Part shown: in pieces, positions 55,438-64,000 of the stretch | Layout of the letters: each line of letters opens with the position of its first letter | How positions within the stretch are numbered: the first letter of the stretch is position 1 | Assembly (NCBI GenBank): GCA_029964075.1 | Contig: CM057129.1 | Coordinates: 22,869,430-22,933,429 of the forward strand | DNA from: Patiria pectinifera | Lineage: Eukaryota; Echinodermata; Asteroidea; Valvatida; Asterinidae | Reading direction: 5' to 3' | Length of the DNA stretch: 64,000 nt | Made by a program: the position numbers and the translations under genes | Notes under the pieces: model-generated | Database searches by the model: none | What the model was told of the DNA's origin: nothing | What the model saw: only the letters and a program-made list of their open reading frames with translations

Positions 55438-58400
55438 CTCCCCCAAGTCTTTGGCACAAAATGTTCCTATGTGTCCTTTGGTGTGACAAAGACTGAGAAC
55501 ATGAATCAAGAACATTATTAACGATTAATCTAGACTAAACTGTAACACCAAAAACCAGAAACGTAAGGGTAAAGTATGATCCAATTAATAGGATCACATA
55601 TCATGGTCAGAGTGCCAGGCAGGCTTGTTAGTACTGCAACCGGACCGCCTGGGTGCAGCAGCTGGGGTGTCAACTGCGGGAGGGGTAGCAGGCTTGGTAC
55701 CAATGACCTGGGGAGGCAACATCGAAGGTACTGGGCCGCTGGGCCTGCTGGCTTGTGACGACTCATCCATAGGTGGGGGTGGAGCATCAACGAGGGGCCG
55801 ACGTTCTTGACTCGGAGGGTCTTGGGTCATTCTGGGCGATGTGCCAGGGTCTGTAGCATGTGCCAAGGGCAACGAGAGTCGCTGTGGAATGGCGCCAGTT
55901 GCGGTGGGGAAGTGTGCCGACTTGGGCACTGGGTTAGCAGTCGGCTTTGGTGGACAATGAACCTCCTCGTGACTGGTCGGATTTGTCTTGTACACAATGC
56001 CTTGGCGTGGGATGATCCGGCGAACTGTCGGCTGACGCACTCCGATGTCATCATCCATTGTCAATCGTGGTGTGCGTATTTGTACGGGAATGTACCTTCT
56101 CAGGAATTTCCTATTATGCAGGGTCACTCTTCCTGAACCATCAACCCTCACAATGTATTGGTCAAACTGGCGGACTTCAACTATGATGCCAGTTTTGTCC
56201 CATTTAAGGGGGTGTGGCCCTGTCTGATTCTGGATGCGGACGTGGTCACCCATGACAAGGGGCAAGAGCCTTTTCGTGTGTTCAGACCAGCGCTCGGCAC
56301 CTGTCATGTGGCGATTGCGGAGTGCTTCTTCTCGAGCCGCCAAGGTCTCACGCCAAGTGTTATGGGGCCTGTATTTGCCAGGTGGTATGGGGATGAAGTC
56401 CCGAATCGGGCGTCCAAATATGCACATTGCCGGGGAGAGTTTGGTGTCTCTGTCTGGAGTATTTCTATACTGGAGCATTGCACGTTGGAATGCGTCAGTA
56501 TAGAGGTCACCATTATGGCTGCTGTTGTCCATGATCAGACGTTTTACGGTCTTGACACCAACTTCAGCACGACAGTTGCTATGTGGATAAGCTACTGAGG
56601 AAAGGCGATGATGTACACCCCAGTCCTTCAAGAAGTGACGTGTAGCTATAGCCGTGAATTCAGGACCACCGTCAGAGGCCAGCTCATCAGGAATACCGAA
56701 GGTGACAAAGGTGCGTCGTAGGCAATTGATGAGCCCAGCTGCGCCATGGGAGGACTTCTCGGCCAGTTGTCCAGTTGGAATAATGGTCGACCACTACCAA
56801 GTAGTTGCAGCCTTTGTAGGTAAGGAAGTCGGCACAAACACACTGGAATGGGTAGTCCGGGGGCGTCAGGGGGGTGGGTGGTGCGCTCGGATTAGAGGGT
56901 GCCATCCAATTACAATGGTTGCACCCAGCGCAAAGGGCTGCAATGGCAGGGGTGATACCAGGCCAGAAAATAGATGCCTCGGCTCTTGCGGTAATAGAGG
57001 TAACCCCTTGATGGGCAGCATGTAGATTGGCTAACACCTCCTCCCTTAGAGAGAGGGGTATAACGACACGGCACACGGTCCTTGTAGAGTATCACGCCGT
57101 TGACGGTATGTAGGCTATCCCGAAACTGTAAGTACTCGCGAAAGGGTCTAGGGAGCTCATGGCGGAATTCAGGTATGCCAGATTCGATGAGGTCAACAAG
57201 GCCCTGCATGTTGTCGTCACTGGCTGTAGCGGTACGAACCCTGTCCCACGTAACAGATTTGAGGCTGAGTGAGTCTAGAGAGGACACAGCAAATGAGAAG
57301 ATGCATTCTTCGATGGTATCTGTGTGTAATGCTGGGGTGCGCAGGCCAGCCATGAGGCGTTTAGAATGTGCCAAGATGATGGGTGCAGAATCAATGGACG
57401 CGACATTGTCAGGGAGGATCAGTTTGACAGGCTCGCCAGTAGGGTGACACGAGATACAGTCTGTGGCACGATGTCTAATACCTGGCACATGGATCATGTG
57501 AAATCGGTATCGCAGGGTTTTCTCTTTCAAGTTCCTTAGGCGAGGGTTAGGGATGTCTTCCAGGCATCGGTCAGTGAAGATCTTCAAGAGGGGCTTCTGA
57601 ACAACAGCAATTATAAGGTCTTCGCATCCCAGTACGAAGTATCTGGCTTTATCTAGGGCATCAGCGACTGCAAGGGCTTCACCCTCTACTGGGGCATAGC
57701 GTGATTCAGCAGGGGGTGTGAATCTGCCACCGACGAGCGTGATTTTCCATTCCGAGTGACAACAGAATGGTTCCATTTTTGTGCAGGAACAGTGTTTCTG
57801 TAGTAGCCAGAAGCCAATGCCACTCTTGGACCAATTTGTTGCCAAACACATAGGCTTGCTCGGGTCAAAGATTTGGACGCCCTCTTCGATCTCGCTGGCT
57901 ATCACAGCTTTCGATTCCTCAAATGCATTTGGGAGGCTTTCATCCCACTTGAATGATGAGCTAGGTTTCAAAAGTTGCCGGAATGGCAGCATCTTCTCAG
58001 CCACGCTGAAGGCGTACGAAACTTGGTTGACAAGTCCAAACCAGGAACGTACATCAGTGATGTCCTTGGGTGTTGGGAAATCCAGGATGGCCTGTAGGTA
58101 CTTTCTACAAGGCTGGACGCTGTCAGGAGTTATCTCAAACCCGGCGAATTCTACAGTGTCTTCACCAAACACAAAGTTGTCAGGGTTAAGGGTGATCCCA
58201 TGCCGTCCACAGGTGTCAAGCCACTGAACAGCTTGAAAGAAGCAGTCTGCTAGCGAGTCAGCCCAAAGCAGGACGTCATCTACACACTTGGTTTTGTTTG
58301 GGATGTCTGACACAAACTCGTCGTACCGCCTCGTGTATCCATCGCCGGAGGCAATGTACCCTTGAGGGGCCGTTTTGTAACGATATCTACCCCAGGGTGT

Positions 58401-60571
58401 TATGAATGTGGTCAAGTGTCGGTCCGCCTTGCGGATGGGAACACTGCGGTAACCGTTCCATGCATCGAAGACGGTTTTCTTTTTTCCCGTTTGGGACTGA
58501 TCTAGCCTGGTGAAAGGGTAATGGCGTGTGGTGCGTTTCCCGCGTAGCATGAGCATTAAGAGCCTGGAAGTCGACAGTACGTCGTGGTTTGCCATTCTTC
58601 TTCGCACAAACTACCATCCTGTGGCACCAGATGACAGGCTTGCCAATGGGAACTGGCTCCAGCACGCCCAACTGCACGTCATGGTCTAACCCAGCTTTAA
58701 CGGCATCCTGCCAGTGGAGTGGGACAGGTACCGGTGTGTGATGCGCAACCGGTTCGGCGTTGGGATCTACCATCAGTGTCATGGGGGGGGGGGCTGTCCA
58801 TAAGAGGCAAAGTCTGATGCTCACATGTGTTGAATGTGCTCGACTTGTAGTAGTCAAGGAGATAGTCAAGGAGATACTGTTGTAACTTCATACAGTTAGC
58901 GTCAATTGCCGGAAACGGCAGTTTCGTTTGGGGTGGTGGGGGTCGCTGACGCCGAGGGCAATGGCAATATGAGGTGTGGTCTTCCTTTAGGGCTGCTGTT
59001 GTGTCTAGCTTGCATGCTTTCTGAGTTACGCCCATCGTGGGGAAGCCATCCCGAATGATTCCAAGGGCGATGCAGGCCTCTTTGCTGAGGAAGAGCTTGT
59101 CAGAACTGTCCGTGATGTAAGTCATTTGCCTGGTTTCAATGACCCGGCCCCGTCCATCTTTGCCTGACAAGCGGAGTACAGTGGCCCCAAGGATCTTGAT
59201 GCCTCCATTGGTGGCGGTGTGCATCCTCATGGTCACTGGGAGGAGGTCGGATTTACGTAGACCGAGGCGGTGAATGACCTTCATACCAGCGAGGCAACTC
59301 TGGCACCCTGTGTCTGCCATGGCGGGGACAGAGCAAGTCATGGTGGGAGTGGGAAGGTCAAAACCGAGGGCTGCGTAGTCTTCCCGTACAATGTTGATGG
59401 TTACATCGATGAAAGGTTGTGGCGTTGATCTTTTCCTGAGCCACGTGTTGGAGAGGTTGTCATATACGTGATGGTCTAGGGGAATGTTCAGTCCTTGGTG
59501 TGGTTTTTCCAAGTCATTGACAGTAACTAACTCGTCAAATGCACACCCATTGGGGTGTTGTACTGGATCAGAGATGGTACATAAGGCATCAAAGACAGCA
59601 CCTTCACGGTCATCAGGAGGGGCGGATGTCGAATGTTTTGGTTTGGCCTTACTGCGGCACACACTCTCCATGTGGTGGTGTTTATCACAATGCCCACACC
59701 TGTGGCCACATACTGCACATTCGGTTTTACGAGCATGGGCCGGGGCGTTCTTCCCAAGTCCTTTCTTGCCACAGTAGGAGCATGGGTCATGTTTCTCCTT
59801 GAGGTTCACTTGCTTGGCTTTTTTGTACGTGCTGCTGGTCGCATCCACTGAGTGTGAGTCTAGTAGTGATGATGCAGACCGTTTACCTGCCTCTTTAGCT
59901 TCAATGAATTTGAAGACTTCCTCCAGGGTCATGTCTTGGTTCTTATCGCCAAGGAGATCAAGCTGGATTTCAGGGTCTGCGATGCCTCGGGTGAGTACAT
60001 CCCGCAGGATTGCTTCTGTGTAGTTAACGTCAATGTCACAGCCAGGGCATTTTAATTTAGGAACTTGCAAATTCCTGCTTGACCACGTAGGCGAGCTCCG
60101 AAGCTGCGCACTGTTTCATCATGATCCTGACGCATATTGTGAAGTGTCACTCTGGCAACCATAGTGTTCTCTTCATGCACAGCAAGTTTTTTTTTTATGG
60201 CAGCCAGTGCCTCAGTTTCAGATTTGTTGGTGAGGCTACCACCCGCGGATCTTGTGAGGTCCTTGCGCAAGGGTTCATCGCAGCTTTCAAGTAGTTGTAC
60301 TACTTTGTCCTTGCCGGCTATCTTGGTGGCATCGACGTAATCTGACCACCGTGACTTGAAATAAGCCCACTCTTCACTGGAGCCAGCAGCGGCAATCGTT
60401 GGCCTTTTGACCTTCTAAACCTTGGCAGCATGTCCAGAGCTGTGTACAGCGCTGTGGGCAGTGAGGAGTGCAGCTACGATAGCGGCATCGAGATCCTGAG
60501 TGGCGTAGTCACAGCCGGGGATGGGGCATGATACAACAGGCATTGTTGTGTCTTAGGGCTTCCGTGTTCAT

Positions 60572-60669
60572 AAATAAGAACGCTGTCTCTTTGTTTTGGT
60601 CACTTCAACAATGAACACGGTCTGCAAATAGACAAACAGAAATTTAATATGATTATGGTAATCCTCTAG
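60572..60669 (-). repeat. 5' LTR of LTR element 2
   Basis: Starts CTAGAGGATTACC on the minus strand and shares most of its length with 55332-55437. Confidence 0.82.
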
Positions 60670-60766
60670 GTGGTGCCAGCTGCGGATGATTTTGTTGCTG
60701 CAGATGCTACTGCTTAATGACAACACCTTGCTTGAGTTTCGGTTTTGCGTCTGTAAGAATGACAAT

Positions 60767-61027
60767 TCACTGGCATCCAAGTTTCCAAATGCAACCTCTG
60801 ATTCCCAACCATCGCCACTTTCTTTCTGCTACTCTTGCTGTACAGTCTCCCACACCAGGCTGCTCATTTGGTACACTTTTTATCTGCTGTTGTTGCACAA
60901 GATCAACTGCAGTTTCCTTCAGAGAAAGTCTTTGTGTTTGCTGTTGCCGAGCCTGGATTTGTTGGTGTCCAGGTGGTGTACCGGTAGTTGGGTTCTCAGT
61001 TGCAGCACCTTCATAATTGAGACTCAT
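60767..61027 (-). other. Q/T-rich open frame, possible upstream exon
   Basis: MSLNYEGAATENPTTGTPPG onward, Q-rich in the middle. On the minus strand the sequence between LTR element 2 and the first NO VEIN-like exon includes a similar phrase, EGATTGTTPP, so this may be part of the 5' region of that gene or a duplicated low-complexity tract. A weak donor (CA|GTGAAT) lies at its end. Not assigned. Confidence 0.25.
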
Positions 61028-61029
61028 TC

Positions 61030-62087
61030 ATGAAACTGGTGAGGCAGCAGCTACAGTTCGTAAACCAGATTCACTAATAAATGTCAATACCTCAACCTGT
61101 AGTAACCACCTGTTGAAATAAATGTATCAGTAAGGTCCATTTGTAACTCTGGCATGGGACCCAAGCCTACTTTTTTCCCAGTAAATTCCAAACAGATTGA
61201 CTAAATTGCTGCTGTACTAAAAAATAGTCTTCATGAACTACCCGATTCGTGAGAAAGCTACCCATTTGGGGGAAAATTGAGAAAAGAGGTATTTCATGAT
61301 CCTTAAATGGTCTAATGAAACAATCTTGTATTTAGGGATTGAGACCAAAACAAGTTTTTGGTGTTTTTATTTTTTTTTATTTTTTTTTAAAATAAATTAT
61401 AACATCCAATTGCCTACTTTCTTGTATCCTTTGTGGTATCTAGCACATTTCTAGTTGCATTTGTTCAAATCATGATTATTTTCTTTGGAATATAAAAATT
61501 TTCCCTCCAAATTAGTATTTTATATCCTGGAAAACAATTATTTTCAATTCAATTCAATTCTTTATTCTTTATCCATTTTCAAAAAAAATCGAAAAACATT
61601 ATATTTTTCAGCTTTTCTTCAAAACATTCCAAAGTAACTCCCTTAACGAAAAAAACCCCATGAACTCTCATTGCCAAAGTCATTCACACCTTTGCCCATC
61701 ATAAACATATATAGCTTGCATGTGTTGGTATTCTGTGCACATCTAGTTCTTCAGTAAACACTGGCAAATTAAACAACCGGCTATTTTTGAACTATTCTAG
61801 CATGAACCACGTTGTGGCAATATAGAATATCAATAACTAAGTCAGTGAATGAATTAACAAACACCAATATTCAAATAGACCCGCTCATTGTTGAAGGAAA
61901 AACATTAACCATCAAGATTAAAAGCATATGGAAATTTACCAAGCATTAGGACTGTACGCAATCCTAAAATCTGACAAAAATATGAGCAATTGTCACAAAC
62001 ACTGTTAGCTTGTTTTGAAAGCACTAAAAAACTTCCAGACTCGGCACTTAAATACCTTATTCCAGTGTCACTGATTATGAGTCACTG
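61030..62087. other. Upstream flank without recognised genes
   Basis: AT-rich sequence with T-runs near 61370-61400 and a CAATT microsatellite at about 61535-61560. The promoter of the NO VEIN-like gene may be here but I cannot point to it. Confidence 0.45.
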
Positions 62088-62560
62088 CTGTCATGCAAAG
62101 GCGGATCCAGATCACAATTTTTGGGGGGGGGGGCCAAAAAAATTTGGGTCCCCCAAAAAAGTGGGTCCAAAAAATTACGGCGTGGGGTTCGGGGCCCGCT
62201 TAAGGGCCCCGAAAAATTTTCGGATTCTAGATGCTCTGTGGTGCGATCTGAGGCAATTTCTGACCACTTTAACCAATGTTTTTTTGAGGAAAAGATGGTG
62301 GTGTACTCATTGCCTGCCTTTATTGCGATGTCACATAAAAAAAAAAAAAAATTGGTTCCGTTTTTTTGGGGGGGGGGGGGCATGGCCCCCTTTGGCCCCC
62401 CCTGGATCCGCCCTTGCTGTCATGTGACCAAAAACTGCAGTATATTTAGCTGTTGCCATCAAGTCATAAATATTTATGAGCCGTTTCTCATACTGGGAAA
62501 ATCCTATGTGTTGCAACACAAGAAGGGACTTCCCCTTGTTCAGAAATTGTGCATGTATTA
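62041..62560 (+). repeat. Direct repeat, copy with hAT insertion
   Basis: CATAAATATTTATGAGCCGT, CTGGGAAAATCC and AGAAGGGACTTCCCC match 63105-63265 in the same orientation. Outside the inserted element the copies are about 170 bases. Confidence 0.75.
62096..62416. mobile_element. hAT-type short element with G/C-run interior
   Basis: Ends CAAAGGCGGATCCAG and CTGGATCCGCCCTTG, flanked by the exact 8-bp duplication CTGTCATG (62088-62095, 62417-62424). The host sequence is duplicated at 63105-63265, where GCTGTCATGTGACC is uninterrupted, giving an empty site. No transposase. Confidence 0.88.
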
Positions 62561-63104
62561 TATTCCAAGTTAGCTTTATTGTAATTGTCCTTTTGTAATA
62601 AAAAAAATCAGGTATTTCATGTTTCAAACCTTTAATATGTTAGATTGTACACATGCAATTGAATTTTTGGCCTACTTTTATTTGCCACCTAATTGCAACA
62701 GAAAATATTGCACAATATTTTGGATACTAGCTTATTTAGGCCTATAACTGATGCTCATCCAGGTTCATGATAACCAAACAATTCCCTATCAAATTTTTGA
62801 TGACATCATCATGACATTTTTGATTCCAAACTGTGTGCGTTTTTCAATTAGGCCTACTCATCAAACCTATTTCAAAAAAGAATTATAAGAAACGTTTTGC
62901 TTTTGCCAGATGTGTTTATTGGCCACAAATTTGAAAATTCATATAAAATCCTGACATCACTTTTTCATCTTTAAAAGGCAAATGGGGTTAACTTACCCTC
63001 CTGGTGGCATAATGATGGCACCATAAAACCAAAAGCAAGCAGCTATTAAAGAATATTTTAGACATCGATACAGTGAAGTCTACCCGGCATCAAATGCTGG
63101 ATAT

Positions 63105-63265
63105 GTTGCTGGTACAGCACTTTAAATGGTACTGACTATGAGTCATTGCTGTCATGTGACCAAAATACTGTAGTACAATTGGATGTTGCCATCACGTCAT
63201 AAATATTTATGAACCGTTTCTCACGCTGGGAAAATCCCATGCATTGTAACAAAAGAAGGGACTTC
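63105..63265 (+). repeat. Direct repeat, empty-site copy
   Basis: Partner of 62041-62560 without the hAT-type insert. Confidence 0.75.
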
Positions 63266-63328
63266 CCCCTTCCTTTGTGTAAAGCATAAAACGTGTTCAT
63301 ACATGTTTAATACGGAAGCTTGAATTGC

Positions 63329-64000
63329 CTTCCGCGATACCGCGTTACCGCGATAATTTATCGCAGAAATCAGGAATTCAAAGATAAATACTTCCGCGAT
63401 ACCGCGTTACTGCGATAATTTATCACAGAAATCCGGAATTCAAAGATAATTCCTTCCTCGATACCGCGTTACTGCGATAATTTATCACAGAAATCCGGAA
63501 TTCAAAGATAATTCCTTCCGCGATACCGCGTTACTGTGATAATTTATCACAGAAATCCAGAAATCAGAGATACCTATTCCTCGATACCGCGTTACTGCGA
63601 TAATTTATCTCGTATACGGAGCTTTAAATTCATATGTCTCTCCTCTCTACAATCGATGAGTGCGCGGTGTCACGTGATAAATTATCACGGTAACGCGGTA
63701 TCGAGGAAAAGGTATCTCTGAATTCCGGATTTCTGTGATAAATTATCACGGTAACGTGGTATCGAGGAAGGAATTATCTTTGAATTCCGGATTTCTGTGA
63801 TAAATTATTGCAGTAACGCGGTATCGAGGAATACGTATCTTTGAATTCTGGATTTCTGTGATAAATTATCGCAGTAACGCGGTATCGCGGAAAGGATTAT
63901 CTTTGAATTCCGGATTTCTGTGATAAATTATCGCAGTAACGCGGTATCGCGGAAGGATTTATCTTTGAATTCCGGATTTCTGTGATAAATTATTGCAGTA
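63329..64000. repeat. Palindromic array of a 62-bp satellite
   Basis: Units starting TTCCGCGATACCGCGTTAC at 63329, 63391, 63453, 63515 and 63577 have a 62-bp period. After a 60-70 bp centre, the reverse complement units follow (GTGATAAATTATC at 63674, 63735, 63797, 63858, 63920, 63982) and run off the window. Each unit also holds the short dyad GATAATTTATC. Confidence 0.9.

Larger units (their letters stand above)
55332..60669 (-). mobile_element. Ty3/Gypsy-like LTR element 2 (fossil)
   Basis: Minus-strand insertion with 106- and 98-base LTRs (55332-55437, 60572-60669), clearly more diverged from each other than those of element 1, and a 5-bp duplication GTGGT (55327-55331, 60670-60674). A G-rich tract (GACTTGGGGGAG) precedes the 3' LTR. 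Parts on the minus strand: gag from about 60.5 kb with a C2H2-like finger, zinc-knuckle region, protease (DTGCQSC), reverse transcriptase with CVDD, RNase H, integrase to about 55.6 kb. Same lineage as element 1 by protein wording and layout. Broken, at about five places, though long frames persist. Inserted just upstream of the first recognised NO VEIN-like exon, in the same orientation as that gene. Confidence 0.9.

Noticed and set aside
63329-64000. CRISPR-like regular repeats
   Set aside because: Period of 62 with no spacers; units are contiguous and inverted across a centre, in a eukaryotic context.

Overview
The window looks like nuclear DNA of an invertebrate animal. It has short exons with canonical GT-AG introns, two host genes whose proteins read like metazoan families, very many short TACATGTA-type runs, and a dense load of small inverted-repeat transposons. 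A marine deuterostome, perhaps an echinoderm, is my best guess. That rests on general flavour, not on a diagnostic sequence.

Both host genes lie on the minus strand. The 5' part of an unconventional myosin IX gene occupies the left third. Its first coding exon (20879-21721: Ras-associating domain plus start of the motor with the P-loop) is separated by an 18.1 kb intron from exon 2 (2677-2771, switch I). The rest of the gene continues leftward out of the window. The second gene (28132-55256) has at least 25 coding exons. It encodes about 2,700 residues and resembles the plant protein NO VEIN: an N-terminal Q/S-rich region, a sacsin-type GHKL ATPase, a long middle region and a C-terminal DUF3883 (NOV) domain with a nuclease-like core. 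Exon phases chain correctly from exon 3 to the stop, including one GC-AG intron. Only the join between exons 2 and 3 does not match in phase. An LTR element sits in that same intron.

Mobile DNA fills the rest. There are two related Ty3/Gypsy-like LTR fossils in opposite orientation (48154-53245 plus, 55332-60669 minus), with very short LTRs and intact 5-bp target duplications. Four hAT-type short elements have 8-bp duplications (4492-5200, 7446-7722, 35531-36019, 62096-62416). There are two TTAA elements, two elements with 3-bp duplications, and a 1.97 kb TIR element present twice in inverted orientation. That inverted pair brackets myosin exon 2 and carries many copies of a 14-bp motif, GTCCTTCCGTTACC. 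A palindromic 62-bp satellite runs off the right edge.

The two genes show no functional link beyond being neighbours in the same orientation. The most interesting items are the animal NO VEIN-like ATPase/nuclease-fold protein, the 14-bp-motif transposon pair around a myosin exon, the hAT element built on GAGTCC arrays, and the foldback satellite.
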